From positions 62,001 to 126,000 of the forward strand of contig NZ_CP120639.1 of NCBI RefSeq assembly GCF_029537235.1: a stretch of 64,000 bases of DNA. The letters are read 5' to 3'. The notes under the pieces are model-generated. The model had not been told where the DNA came from, ran no database searches, and was given only the letters and a program-made list of their open reading frames with translations. The translations under genes were made by a program, and so were the position numbers. Of the stretch, positions 35,720 through 45,568 are shown piece by piece (within the stretch, counting starts at the first letter, position 1; each line of letters starts with the position of its first letter). The stretch comes from Rhizobium sp. 32-5/1 (lineage in GTDB: Bacteria > Pseudomonadota > Alphaproteobacteria > Rhizobiales > Rhizobiaceae).

Positions 35720-36643
35720 TCATTTCGCTTCTCCGACAATCTTGACGGCCATCTCCCAAAGCCGATCCGCATTGGTGCTATCAAGGGCATAGGCTGCCAC
35801 GCCCTCAAACTTGCCTTCCGGCCGATGCGCCACCAGCGGGGCTTCCTGGCAGTTGTCGAAATAGCGACCGCTCACACCGTCAAGCAGTGGTGATGCCGCC
35901 AGAAGCACGGATGTCGAGGCGCCCTGTTCCGGCGTTTTGCGAAACGCTTCCGGAGTTCTCAATCCTCCGGTATGGCGCTGGAGATTGGTGGCGATAGCGC
36001 CCGGATTGAGTGCATTCGAGACAATGCCATCGGACGCCCAACGATTCCTGATGCCAACCGACAGCAGGATGCATGCGGTCTTCGACTGGCCATAGGCCAG
36101 CAGCGGATTGTAGGGGATGAAGTGGAAATGCGGGTCATCCCAGAACACCGGCGCAAACAGGCTGCCGGTTGAACTGACGGAGACGACGCGCGCACCTTCA
36201 GCCTCTGCCAAATGACGGTGCAGGCCAAGCGTCAGGGCGAAATGGCCGAGAAAGTTTGTGGCGAACTGCATTTCGTAACCCTGGGCGCTGCGCTGCAGGT
36301 CCGGCAGGGCCATGACCCCGGCATTGTTGACAAGGGCATGCAAGGGTTTGTGCCAGTTTCCGACAAACTCTCTGACCGAGGCTAGATCGGACACATCCAG
36401 CGGATGTACATCGATATTTTCGTTGCCTGTCTCGGTTCTGAGTTTCTGCGCCACCTCTTTGGCCGCATCCGGGCGGCGCGCAGCGATCGTGACCGAGGCG
36501 CCGGCCGCAGCGAGGCTTTTCACCGTTTCTATCCCAATGCCGCTCGCGCCGCCGGTGACGATCATCGTTTTGCCGGTCAAATCGACACCGGACAGCACCT
36601 CGGAGGCAGTTGAGGAAAATCCAAAAGGCAGGTGTTGAGACAT
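35720..36643 (-). CDS. Short-chain dehydrogenase/reductase
   Basis: A 307-residue classical SDR of the retinol-dehydrogenase/WWOX-like type. The cofactor motif is MIVTGGASGIGIETVKSLAA, followed by NNAGVMALP and the catalytic serine in VVSVSSTGSLF. Where YxxxK is expected it reads YGQSKTACILLS (Tyr and Lys in place). ARRPD after strand 2 suggests NADP. Start ATG 36643 follows AAGGGTCAAAACA; a longer frame lacks a ribosome site. It is divergent from a LysR gene 63 bases away, which probably controls it. Confidence 0.9.
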   Translation of the reverse strand: MSQHLPFGFSSTASEVLSGVDLTGKTMIVTGGASGIGIETVKSLAAAGASVTIAARRPDAAKEVAQKLRTETGNENIDVHPLDVSDLASVREFVGNWHKPLHALVNNAGVMALPDLQRSAQGYEMQFATNFLGHFALTLGLHRHLAEAEGARVVSVSSTGSLFAPVFWDDPHFHFIPYNPLLAYGQSKTACILLSVGIRNRWASDGIVSNALNPGAIATNLQRHTGGLRTPEAFRKTPEQGASTSVLLAASPLLDGVSGRYFDNCQEAPLVAHRPEGKFEGVAAYALDSTNADRLWEMAVKIVGEAK

Positions 36644-36706
36644 TGTTTTGACCCTTGATTGTGTTTGGTTGCAATGGAGATAGCATTCCGCCATTGTCCT
36701 AGGTAG

Positions 36707-37636
36707 ATGGACACAAATGAACAGCATGCTGAGGTTTTTCGAACAGCGAGCGCCCTGTCGCCGGCTGAACTGACGGCCTTCGTCGCTGTGGCCCAGTTTG
36801 GCGGATTTCGGGCCGCCGCGCGCAGGAGCAATCTGAGCCCCTCAGCCCTCAGCCACAGCGTCGCCAATCTCGAGACGCGTCTGAACGTCCAGCTTTTCCA
36901 CCGCTCTACGCGCAATGTCTCGCTGACGGATGCGGGGCAGCGGTTCTTTGCGCGGCTCGGCCCCGCGCTGGACGAGATCGCCAAGGCAACCGAAGAACTC
37001 GGCGATTTCAACACCACCCCGTCTGGGAAGATACGGATCAATGCCGATGCTACGGCCGCCGAACAGGTTCTGAGGCCGCTGCTACTGAAATTCATGGCCG
37101 CATTTCCTGACGTGCATGTCGAGATCGTCAGCGAGAGGCGGCTCGTCGATATAGCCGAGCATGGATTTGACTGCGGTATCCGATCCAGTGAAATTGTGTC
37201 GGAAGACATGATCGCTGTGCCGATCGGTGCGATGCAGCAGCATGTGGTTGTCGCTGCACCTTCCTATCTCGACGGTCTTCCGGCATTGCGCTCTCCCGCC
37301 GTTCTGAGCGAGCACCGCTGCATTCAACTCCGCATGCCGAATGGCAGATTGTACCGCTGGGAATTCGAGCATCGGGGAGAAGCCATTGTCGTCGAGACCA
37401 AGGGCGGCCTTGTCCTTGATAACTCCCGCCTCATCCTCGCCGCTGCGATGGACGGCTACGGATTCGGTTATTTGACCAGATGGATGGTCGGGCCCGCGAT
37501 CGATGCAGGCCTGCTGGTCCAGGTCCTGCAGGAATGGACACCACCCTATCCCGGACTGTGCCTCTATTATCCGCGCCATCGTCACCTCAGCGCGTCGATG
37601 CGCGCCTTCGTGGCATACCTTCGAGATCAGGCGTAG
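36707..37636 (+). CDS. LysR-family transcriptional regulator
   Basis: A 309-residue LysR regulator. Helix-turn-helix at residues ~17-75: ELTAFVAVAQFGGFRAAARR, SNLSPSALSHSVANLETRLN, VQLFHRSTRNVSLTDAGQRF. The rest is the periplasmic-binding-like effector domain (SGKIRINADATAAEQVLRPL). It is divergent from the SDR gene and lies upstream of a GST and a flavin/iron-sulfur oxidoreductase gene, so it may regulate both sides. Confidence 0.9.
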   Translation: MDTNEQHAEVFRTASALSPAELTAFVAVAQFGGFRAAARRSNLSPSALSHSVANLETRLNVQLFHRSTRNVSLTDAGQRFFARLGPALDEIAKATEELGDFNTTPSGKIRINADATAAEQVLRPLLLKFMAAFPDVHVEIVSERRLVDIAEHGFDCGIRSSEIVSEDMIAVPIGAMQQHVVVAAPSYLDGLPALRSPAVLSEHRCIQLRMPNGRLYRWEFEHRGEAIVVETKGGLVLDNSRLILAAAMDGYGFGYLTRWMVGPAIDAGLLVQVLQEWTPPYPGLCLYYPRHRHLSASMRAFVAYLRDQA

Positions 37637-37815
37637 CAATATCGCACCCGCGTGTGACACGGGGGACCGGCCAGGGATTGGCCGGTGTGTGGGACTATTG
37701 CGTCAAGTGGAATGATGAACTGCGAAGTCTGATCGTTCTCAACGATAAACATCTGGCTCACCTTCGGAATGCGGATTGGGAATGAACCCGTCCAACGGTT
37801 TCGCAGGAGCACACA

Positions 37816-38427
37816 ATGAAACTTTATCATCATCCGCTTTCGGGTCATGCGCATCGGGCTTGCCTGATGGTCTCGCTTCTCGGCCTGCCGCATGAACTGG
37901 TCGAGGTCGACCTGAAATCCGGCGCGCACAAGCAACCAGACTTCCTGAAACTGAACCCGTTCGGCCAGGTGCCCGTGCTGGAAGACGACGGCGTCGTTGT
38001 CACCGATAGCAACGCCATTCTCGTCTACCTTGCCAAGAAGGCGGACCGTGCCGATTGGCTCCCTGAAGACGCCGCAGGCGCTGCCGCCATCCAGCGCTGG
38101 CTTTCGGTTGCGGCCGGCGAGGTCGCCTATGGTCCAGCCGCGGCACGTCTGATCACGGTTTTCGGTGCCAAGTTCAATCCTGAAGAAGTCATCGGCCGTG
38201 CCCACATATTGCTGGGTCGGCTCGAAAGCCACCTCATCGATCGCAACTGGCTTGTCGGCAACGGTCCGACGATCGCGGATGTGGCGATTTACAGCTATGT
38301 CGCCCGGGCGCCGGAGGGCAATGTCGATCTCTCCACCTATCCGGCGGTGGGTGCATTTCTCCGCCGCATCGAAGCCCTGCCTGGATTTGTTCTCTTCGTC
38401 CAAACACCCGCCGGCCTTGCCGCCTGA
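37816..38427 (+). CDS. Glutathione S-transferase
   Basis: A 203-residue GST. N-terminal thioredoxin-like domain: [40 protein letters not shown] (glutathione-binding ILVYLAKK follows). The C-terminal helical domain ends [20 protein letters not shown]. The start is preceded by GCAGGAGCACACA. It is followed after 56 bases, including a hairpin, by the oxidoreductase gene. Confidence 0.92.
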   Translation: MKLYHHPLSGHAHRACLMVSLLGLPHELVEVDLKSGAHKQPDFLKLNPFGQVPVLEDDGVVVTDSNAILVYLAKKADRADWLPEDAAGAAAIQRWLSVAAGEVAYGPAAARLITVFGAKFNPEEVIGRAHILLGRLESHLIDRNWLVGNGPTIADVAIYSYVARAPEGNVDLSTYPAVGAFLRRIEALPGFVLFVQTPAGLAA

Positions 38428-38438
38428 CGTCCAGAGAC

Positions 38439-38460
38439 GGGCGTGCGGTTGCGCACGCCC
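38439..38460 (+). terminator. Hairpin between GST and oxidoreductase genes
   Basis: Perfect 9-bp stem GGGCGTGCG / CGCACGCCC with a GTTG loop and no T-run. It may give partial termination or protect the GST message. Confidence 0.5.
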
Positions 38461-38483
38461 GATCTTCTCGAGGGAGATGAGAC

Positions 38484-40550
38484 ATGAGCGAAACCCAGAA
38501 AACCATACCGGTTTGGCACGAAGGCGAAATCTATCTTCAAGAAAAGGTCGGCGTCGTGGACCGCATGGCGGCGGTCGGCCAGCGTGTGATCCGCGACTTC
38601 ATGCCCGATCAACACCGCGATTTTTATGCGCAGTTGCCATACATCGTTCTGGGCAGTGTGGACGACAGAGGCGATGCCTGGGCCACCTTCATCGAAGGTC
38701 GGTCCGGCTTCATGTCTTCTCCTTCCCCAACCGCGCTCAACATCGCGGCTGAAAGCGATGCCAGCGACCCTGCAAACGAGGGGTTGGCCGACGGCCGGCC
38801 TGTCGGTCTTCTTGGAATGGAGATGCACACAAGGCGCCGTAATCGCATGAACGGGGTCGTCTCCCATATCCCGGGTGGCTTTCGCGTCGATGTCGACCAG
38901 AGCTTTGGGAATTGTCCGCGCTACATTCAGTTGCGTGACTTTGCGTTCGTTCGCAATCCGGGCAAGCCGTTTGCGGGGACCGTCGAGGATCTGCCCGCGC
39001 TCGACGATGCGGCACGTTCGATGATCGCGGCGGCAGATACCTTCTTCGTGGCATCCTATGCACACCGGAAGGACCGTCGCCAGGTCGATGTGTCGCATCG
39101 TGGCGGCAAGGCGGGTTTTGTTCGCATGGGTGAAGACGGGACGCTGACCATTCCCGATTTCGATGGCAATCTCTTCTTCAATACGCTTGGCAACATCGTC
39201 CTAAACGGCAAGGTCGGGCTTGTTTTCATCGACTACAGCAACGGTGACATGCTGCAGATGACCGGCGATGCCGAAGTCATTCTGGATTCAGCCGAGATCG
39301 CCGCCTTCCAGGGGGCCGACCGGCTTTGGACATTCAAGGCCCGCAAGATCGTCCGTCGTCGCAATGCGTTGGCGCTGCGCTGGGTCTTTCGGGAAGGCGG
39401 TTGGTCTGAAAGTTCACTGATGACCGGCGACTGGGCGCAGGCAGCCGACCGGCTGCATGCCGCTACGCTCGCCACTCAGTGGCGCGTTCTTTCGGTGACG
39501 AAGATCGTCGAGGAGAGTGCGTCGATCCGTTCGCTTCATCTAAACCCCAGCGATGGTGCAGGTTTGTTGCCGCACAGTGCCGGCCAGCATCTGCCGATCC
39601 GAGTCAGCATTCCAGGCGCTGACAAGCCGGTGATCCGGACCTACACGCTGTCGGCGGCTCCCTCCGACGGAATTTACCGGATCAGTGTCAAGCGCGACGG
39701 CGCTGTGTCGCGGTACCTCCACGATCATATCCGCGTCGGCGACACGATCGAGGCAAGGGCGCCAGCGGGCGATTTTACCATCGAAGAGAACACCACCCGC
39801 CCGGCGGTATTGCTTGCCGGCGGAGTCGGGATCACGCCGTTGCTCGCCATGCTGCGCCATGTCGTTTACGAAGGTCTCCGCAAGCAGCGCATCCGGCCGA
39901 TCATCCTTTTTCATGCCGCGCGCTCGAAGACAGAGCGGCCGTTCGACCGGGAAATCGCCGAGCTCGTCATTGCAGGCCAGGGTGCCGTCAGGCTGATCCG
40001 GGTCCTGAGCGACACCGACGGTGCCAGAGAAGGAATCGACTACGATGCGACCGGCCGTATCGATATGGAACTGCTCTCGCGTCACCTGCCGTTCGGCGAT
40101 TTTGACTTCTACGTCTGCGGGCCGCCGCAGTTTACCCAGTCTCTCTATGACGGGTTGCGGGGCTACAACATCGCAGACAGCCGCATCCATGCTGAAGCCT
40201 TCGGTCCGTCATCCCTGACGCGAACGCTCGACGCCGGCGTGACCGCGCCGGTGCGCCCGCCGCCGTCGACAAAACCCGTGCCGGTCGCGTTCATGGCATC
40301 GCTGAAGGAGGCGCGCTGGACGCCTGGAGCCGGCACCCTGCTGGAGCTGGCGGAAGCGCGCGGCCTAGCGCCGGAGTTCAGCTGCCGGGAAGGCGCATGC
40401 GGCACCTGCCGTACCAAGCTCACCAAGGGTACCGTAACCTACATAAAAGAACCAACAGCCACGATCGGCGAAGGTGAAGTCCTGCTGTGCTGCGCTGTTC
40501 CGGCTGAACAGGATAAGAATCAGGAAAACCGGATCCAGATTGAACTCTGA
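38484..40550 (+). CDS. Fused pyridoxamine-phosphate-oxidase-like / ferredoxin reductase / 2Fe-2S protein
   Basis: A 688-residue, three-part cytoplasmic protein. Residues 1-~300 are a PNPOx-like split barrel (FIEGRSGFMSSPSPTALNIA, FFNTLGNIVLNGKVGLVFID). Residues ~330-580 are a flavodoxin-reductase module: RTYTLSAAP (FAD), VLLAGGVGITPLLAMLRHV (NAD(P)H) and FYVCGPPQF. The C-terminal ~90 residues are a plant-type 2Fe-2S domain with CREGACGTCRTKL and LLCC. The fusion could pass electrons from NAD(P)H through flavin and iron-sulfur to a substrate held by the split barrel. The substrate is unknown. Start ATG 38484 follows GAGGGAGATGAGAC. Confidence 0.9.
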   Translation: MSETQKTIPVWHEGEIYLQEKVGVVDRMAAVGQRVIRDFMPDQHRDFYAQLPYIVLGSVDDRGDAWATFIEGRSGFMSSPSPTALNIAAESDASDPANEGLADGRPVGLLGMEMHTRRRNRMNGVVSHIPGGFRVDVDQSFGNCPRYIQLRDFAFVRNPGKPFAGTVEDLPALDDAARSMIAAADTFFVASYAHRKDRRQVDVSHRGGKAGFVRMGEDGTLTIPDFDGNLFFNTLGNIVLNGKVGLVFIDYSNGDMLQMTGDAEVILDSAEIAAFQGADRLWTFKARKIVRRRNALALRWVFREGGWSESSLMTGDWAQAADRLHAATLATQWRVLSVTKIVEESASIRSLHLNPSDGAGLLPHSAGQHLPIRVSIPGADKPVIRTYTLSAAPSDGIYRISVKRDGAVSRYLHDHIRVGDTIEARAPAGDFTIEENTTRPAVLLAGGVGITPLLAMLRHVVYEGLRKQRIRPIILFHAARSKTERPFDREIAELVIAGQGAVRLIRVLSDTDGAREGIDYDATGRIDMELLSRHLPFGDFDFYVCGPPQFTQSLYDGLRGYNIADSRIHAEAFGPSSLTRTLDAGVTAPVRPPPSTKPVPVAFMASLKEARWTPGAGTLLELAEARGLAPEFSCREGACGTCRTKLTKGTVTYIKEPTATIGEGEVLLCCAVPAEQDKNQENRIQIEL

Positions 40551-40678
40551 TGCGCTTGATCGATGCGTCTGACACAACAGTCTCTTCCTTGTTTTCGACG
40601 TTCACCAACAATCCAAACCTGCGCATCTTCATCAAGACGAAAGGGGCTGCCTTTCGCAATCACATCAAGGAGATAGAC

Positions 40679-41226
40679 ATGTCACGTATTCCAACGCCTG
40701 CCACGATCGCCGATGCACCGGAAGCATCCCGCCCCGTGCTCGAAGCGATCTAGAAGCAGATCGGCTCCGTCCCGAATATCTTTCGCCTGGTATCGAACAG
40801 CCCCGTGCCTTGAACGGCCTGACAGCGCTGCAAGGCGCTCTTGGCAAGGGCAAGCTTGCACCGGCCACCCGCGAGCGGATCGCGCTGACTATGGCCGAAG
40901 CCAATGGCTGCGACTACTGCCTGTCGGCACACACCTATACGGGCACGAAGTTCGCCAAGCTGAATGAAACCGAGATAGACGCTAATCGCCGGGGTACGTC
41001 GAACGATCCGAAGGCCGCCGCTGCTGTCGAGTTTGCCCGCGCCCTCGTTGCCGCGCGCGGCTCGGTAACTTCAGGCGAAGTCGAAAAGGTTCGCGTAGCC
41101 GGCTACAGCGATGCGGAAGTTCTGGAAATCATCGCACATGTCGCGCTGAACACTTTCACCAACTACGTCAACGAGGCCCTGGACGCCGAGATCGATTTCC
41201 CTCGCATCGATCGCCTGGCTGCATGA
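40679..41226 (+). pseudogene. Carboxymuconolactone-decarboxylase/AhpD-like gene, amber codon and frameshift
   Basis: AAGGAGATAGAC precedes ATG 40679 (MSRIPTPATIADAPEASRPV). Codon 25 is TAG (40751-40753), then the frame continues KQIGSVPNIFRLVSNSP. A one-base gap near 40805-40808 leads to ALNGLTALQGALGKGKLAPA, ERIALTMAEANGCDYCLSAH (the peroxidatic C-x2-C-x3-H) and so on to 41226. Intact relatives are ~180-residue peroxidases that reduce organic peroxides. The frameshift resembles the sequencing-type breaks elsewhere, but the stop codon is a substitution and may be real. Confidence 0.78.
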
Positions 41227-41294
41227 ACAACCGACGGGTGGGCTGGTCAAGCCGGCCCCCTTCCACCATTTTCCCGCTCACAAGGAAACAACCC

Positions 41295-41759
41295 ATGTCC
41301 CGTCCGCCACTTCCTCCATTCAATGAGCAGACTGCCATCGAGAAGGTCCGCCGTGCCGAAGACGGCTGGAACAGCCGTGATCCTGCCAAGGTGGCACTCG
41401 CCTACACGCTCGACACGCGCTGGCGCAATCGCGCCGAGTTCGTCACCAGCCGCGCGGAAGCTGAAGCTCTCCTGACGCGCAAATGGAATCGCGAGCTGGA
41501 CTACCGCCTGATCAAGGAGCTTTGGGCCTTTCAGGGCAATCGTATTGCCGTTCGCTATGCCTACGAATACCACGACGACAGCGGCCAGTGGTTTCGTGCT
41601 TATGGCAACGAGAATTGGGAATTTGCCGAGGACGGGCTGATGCGAGCACGCCACGCCAGCATCAACGAGCACCCGATCAGAGAGGCGGATCGCAAATTCC
41701 ACTGGCCGCTCGGGCGCCGGCCGGACGATCATTCGGGTCTCAGCGATTTCGGATTCTAG
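41295..41759 (+). CDS. NTF2-like protein of the DUF1348 family
   Basis: A 154-residue protein that is all NTF2-like fold: [60 protein letters not shown] and [20 protein letters not shown]. The WRNR and [14 protein letters not shown] motifs are typical of DUF1348 (nuclear transport factor 2 family) proteins. Activity is unknown; relatives sit beside redox genes as here. It is the fourth gene after the LysR regulator, on the same strand. Confidence 0.88.
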   Translation: MSRPPLPPFNEQTAIEKVRRAEDGWNSRDPAKVALAYTLDTRWRNRAEFVTSRAEAEALLTRKWNRELDYRLIKELWAFQGNRIAVRYAYEYHDDSGQWFRAYGNENWEFAEDGLMRARHASINEHPIREADRKFHWPLGRRPDDHSGLSDFGF

Positions 41760-41787
41760 CCGACTGGATGTTTGAGGACATAGAGCC

Positions 41788-42165
41788 ATGAGCAGATTTG
41801 AACTCGACGCGCGAGCACGGTTGTCGATAGAATTCGCACTTTCAGCCAAAAGCGCCGATCATTTTGACATGCGAGGCCGGGAAAAAGAGGCAAAGACACT
41901 CGGCATGAACGGAGCGGACATCGACATCGCGCGGAGCGGCTAGAGCTTTGACTTTCAACTCGCCAAGGCGGTCGCTTTCGCGCTCGCGCCAAACGAAGCA
42001 AACCGCGAAAGCGCAATAAAGGCAGGTCTCGATCACCGTGTCTGTGCAGCGATCGAGCAGATAGCGGCGTCATACAGGGGCGGTTCGCTCCGCAAATTCG
42101 CGGAGGCTTCGAAGCGCTCGGGCTTTGGCGGCGTCGTTTCATGGCATTGCAGGCACAGTGGATGA
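41788..42165 (+). pseudogene. Carboxymuconolactone-decarboxylase-like small protein gene with an in-frame TAG
   Basis: From ATG 41788 the frame reads MSRFELDARARLSIEFALSA to IDIARSG, then TAG at 41941-41943 (codon 52). It then continues SFDFQLAKAVAFALAPNEAN, RESAIKAGLDHRVCAAIEQI and runs open to 42165. The GMNGADIDIAR-G-SFD pattern followed by REAAI-AGL resembles small AhpD/CMD-like proteins. One nonsense codon is the only defect I see. It starts 28 bases after the NTF2-like gene. Confidence 0.55.
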
Positions 42166-42245
42166 CGGCTCGGCTTCATTTGGCGTTTGATACAAGTCAG
42201 CCGGCCGTGGCACAATCGCACCGATACCAGCGATTGGGGGATGGA

Positions 42246-43136
42246 ATGGATCGATGGCAGGCGATGCGGATATTTGCCAGAGTTGCAGAGACCGAGAGCT
42301 TTGCTGAGGCGGCACGCCACATGCATATGAGCGCGCCGGCGGTCACGCGGGCCGTTGCAGCGCTTGAGGATCTCATCGGTGCCCGCTTGTTCGTTCGCAC
42401 GACGCGTTCGGTGAAAATGACGGAGGCGGGGGCCCGGTATTTCGAGGATTGCCGGCGCATACTGGCAGATGTTGCAGAGGCCGAGGCCGCAGCGGGCGGT
42501 TCCTATGCCACGCCAACCGGTACGCTGGCCATTACCGCATCGGCGCTGTTCGGGCAGATGTACGTGCTGCCCATTGTCACCGAATTCCTGAATACCTATC
42601 CGGCCATGCACGCGAGGACGCTGTTTATCGATCGCCCTGTCAACATCGTAGAAGAAGGGGTGGATGTGGCCGTTCGCATCGGTCATCTGCGGGATTCAGG
42701 CTTCGCTGCCGTCAGGGTCGGTACCGTCAGGCACGTCATCTGCGGATCCCCGCAATATCTGGAGACCCATGGCGTTCCGGCCGTGCCGGCAGACCTCAAG
42801 AGCCATCGTATTGCTGCGTCGACGAGCGCATGGGCATCGCCCGAATGGCGCTTTGCTGATGACCATCGCGTGACCATCGACCCGGTCCTGCAGTGTAATA
42901 CCAATGAGGCGGCGATAACGCTGGCACGGGCTGGTTGGGGATTGACCAGAGTATTGCATTACCAGATCGGCCCAGCTTTGCTTGCGGGCGAGCTGAAGAT
43001 CGTGCTCAGCGACTATGAAGAGCCGCCAATGCCCATTCACATCCTCCATCCCCAGGGGCGAAACGCACCCGCAAAGGTTCGCGCTTTTGTGGACATGGCA
43101 GCCGCGCGCCTGCGGGAAAACCGACTTTTGAACTAA
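42246..43136 (+). CDS. LysR-family transcriptional regulator
   Basis: A 296-residue LysR protein starting MDRWQAMRIFARVAETESFA. The helix-turn-helix continues AARHMHMSAPAVTRAVAALE and ARLFVRTTRSVKMTEAGARY. The effector domain has GTLAITASALFGQMYVLPIV and VNIVEEGVDVAVRIGHLRDS. Start ATG 42246 lies in GGGGGATGGA context. Upstream in-frame codons give no family similarity. The last gene of the redox cluster; its target is unknown. Confidence 0.9.
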   Translation: MDRWQAMRIFARVAETESFAEAARHMHMSAPAVTRAVAALEDLIGARLFVRTTRSVKMTEAGARYFEDCRRILADVAEAEAAAGGSYATPTGTLAITASALFGQMYVLPIVTEFLNTYPAMHARTLFIDRPVNIVEEGVDVAVRIGHLRDSGFAAVRVGTVRHVICGSPQYLETHGVPAVPADLKSHRIAASTSAWASPEWRFADDHRVTIDPVLQCNTNEAAITLARAGWGLTRVLHYQIGPALLAGELKIVLSDYEEPPMPIHILHPQGRNAPAKVRAFVDMAAARLRENRLLN

Positions 43137-43223
43137 ATGTCGACACCCATTCCAGGTGCAGACGTCTTATTTAATAATAGATGAGTTGCGTGATTGTGAT
43201 ACTCAGCGACAAGGGGGCTATTC

Positions 43224-43328
43224 CTAATGTTCCGGACGGTTTGTTGAACACGCCCCGCCGCGATCCGTTGCGCAGACTTGGAAACTCCGCTTCGCGAGGT
43301 CGATCGCAAGGATATGCACCGGTGTCAT
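43224..43328 (-). pseudogene. IS110-family transposase, N-terminal remnant
   Basis: From ATG 43328 (after GGAAAGGCAG) it reads MTPVHILAIDLAKRSFQVCA, then TDRGGA before changing to unrelated sequence and a stop at 43224. This is the start of the RuvC-like (DEDD) domain with the first catalytic aspartate. Nothing else of the element is visible in 43137-43580, which otherwise holds no gene. Confidence 0.7.
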
Positions 43329-43580
43329 CTGCCTTTCCTCCGTGAGCGTCACTATGGCGCTGGGCAGGCATCATACTCCGATGTCGGCTGGAGGGGCATC
43401 CACCCCTCAGTTCATTGACCGACATTCAAGCGCGCAGCTAGCGACGAACGTGTTTTTCGCACAATGGCGCGAGCTACGCTTCTTCGTGTGTGTCGGCTCC
43501 GCAAACGCCTCGCGTTCATTCTGACGTGGCATTCCAATCTAAATCCTGAAGTTGGGTTTGAGCAGAACAGCTCTCTGAGC

Positions 43581-45526
43581 CTACCGAACGAGATCGTAGC
43601 TGATGAGATCGAACTGGGGGTATCGCCGTCCAGGAAGCTCTCGCGGACCACAAACGAATATGTCTTACCCTGCTCCAACGGGACCGGCATCAGGGCTGCC
43701 GCTGTGGGGTTCACGTAGACAATAGCGTCACGTCCATCGGTGGAGCGAATATGGATCGCCGCGCCGACACGGCTTTCCTTTATATCGCTGACATCCAACG
43801 TTTTGTCAGTCTTGCTCGGCGTTGTCGTCACGATGGTGGCATGCACTCTTGCCAACTTGCGCCATGTGGGGCTTTTCAACGGGTCGTAGGATTCACCCGC
43901 CGCCGTCAGCGCCTTGTCTGCTTTTTCTTCTGTGGTGATCATCTCTTCCAGACTTTGGAACCGGACGGCCCATTCCCAGGCCTTGGTATCGCGCATAATG
44001 CGGTAGCTGGCCTCTGCAATGAGTTCGCTCGCCGCTGCCGGTTTCGTGCCACCTTCAAGCAGGCGGAAGAAGCTCTCCAGGTAGCTGCGGAGGGGTTTGG
44101 TATCCTCGTACTCGACAAGCAGACCAGCGCCAAGAGCAATGCCGACCTGCTTCGACCCGGGATCTACCACCAGGACAGCTCCATTGCCGACTTCCATCTT
44201 CCCGACCCGTAATTGCCGCATGGCATCCAGTGCGTATCGATCCGCGTCGCGCCCCTGCAGATCCTTGGCAACGATCGTGACGATCTCGATATTGTTGGAC
44301 GCTGCGTAATCGAAGGCGGCTTTCGCGAGCTTGTCCTTCACTTCGGGGTCGAACATTCCGGCTTCGTCATAGACAAAGCGATCAAACTTGGACGGGGTGC
44401 TGGTAGCCGAAAGCCTCGGCAGCCGATCGACGGAGGCATTTGAAATCGTTACGTCTTGTTCCCTGGCTGACGCCGTGCTTTTGCTGGTGCTGATCGCCGA
44501 ATTCAGAGCCTCCATTTCGCGACTGACCGCATCTAGGTCCACACCCGGCTTCGACATATTCCCGATAACCTCGATCAACCGGCTCTCAAGTTCATCGCGC
44601 GAAAGGCCTGCAAGATCTTGCCCTGCGCCGTTTCGGCCTTGCTCGGTTGCAGGATTCTGTTGTGCTTCCGAAGCGGCTTCGGCAACAGCGCCCTGCTTCT
44701 CGACACGCGGCTGGGGTGAATCGGCGGCGCCGACCGCGCATTGCGACCCCGTTTGCTGCTCGCAGGATTCGCTCCATCCTGCTTCGACAGCTACCAGTCG
44801 CTTGCTGCGGCCGGGGTGGGTCTGTCCGTCTTCTTCCGGGATAAGCGTGCTGATCGCCTTGGTCGCGTCCGCCAGTGTGGCGCCCATCTTGTAGAGTACG
44901 AAACCGCTGAACTTGTCCGCTTCCAATTCGATTGGCGGTTGGCTTCCGCCGGGCATTAGCGTGTGACCGGACAGGTGATGACCGATCTCATGCGCCACGA
45001 TCGAGACACTTGCCCAGTCGCTGTTGCTCGTCGCCTCGCCCACCTGCTTCATGAAACCGGCATTGTAGGCGATGATGCGTTGGGGGATGCCGTCATTGCC
45101 CATGAGTATAAGAGCCGCGGCATTGGGGACCTCGCCTTCGACCACCTTGAAATTCTGAGGAAGGCCGGTGAAGCGCATTATATCGCGAACGGCCTTCTCG
45201 CCATCGGCAGCTGGTGTTGCGGCGAGCCCTCGCGGATCCACTTTAAAGGCCTCGCCATCGTAGGAGCAAGCCTGCAAGAGGTCGCTCAACTCCGCGGCAA
45301 GCTCTGCCTCGCTCGGTTCTGACGTTTCCGCCTCGGCGACAAGGATGCCGCGATCCTGTTTCTCCAGCCGGCTGAACATGGTCTCGCAGATCGCCGCGCC
45401 GTCAGGTATCGGCGTCAGCAATCCGTTGCCTTTGTCCGCGATTGACATGGGTGCAGCTGTTGCCGCTGTTGTCACGACCAGCGCCGCGGCGGAAAGGCCA
45501 ACTACAAGCTTCCAGTTCACCAGCAT
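43581..45526 (-). pseudogene. Secreted metalloprotease-like protein with a TPM domain, one frameshift near the end
   Basis: A ~648-residue exported protein with signal peptide LVVGLSAAALVVTTAATAAP. Residues ~40-250 resemble an M48-type zinc peptidase, with HEIGHH at 179-184 and ELEAD near 202. Residues ~380-520 are a TPM domain (FDRFVYDEAGMFDP, LVVDPGSKQVGIALGAGLLV). A short beta-rich C-terminal part follows. The frame as printed runs to 43412 with a basic, unlikely tail. Adding one C to the run at 43616-43620 gives TPQFDLISYDLVR and a stop at 43581, which fits far better. It lies 42 bases after the DUF3667 gene. TPM proteins act in photosystem or membrane-protein repair and phosphatase roles; the combination here is unusual. 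Confidence 0.75.
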
Positions 45527-45568
45527 CAGTTTCCTCCTGATTATGCAAGTTGGATCGTCATCCTTGCC

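Noticed and set aside
40751..41943. TAG codons as recoded pyrrolysine or suppressed stops
   Set aside because: No conserved context, no pyl genes in the window, and one of the genes also has a frameshift; ordinary nonsense changes are more likely.
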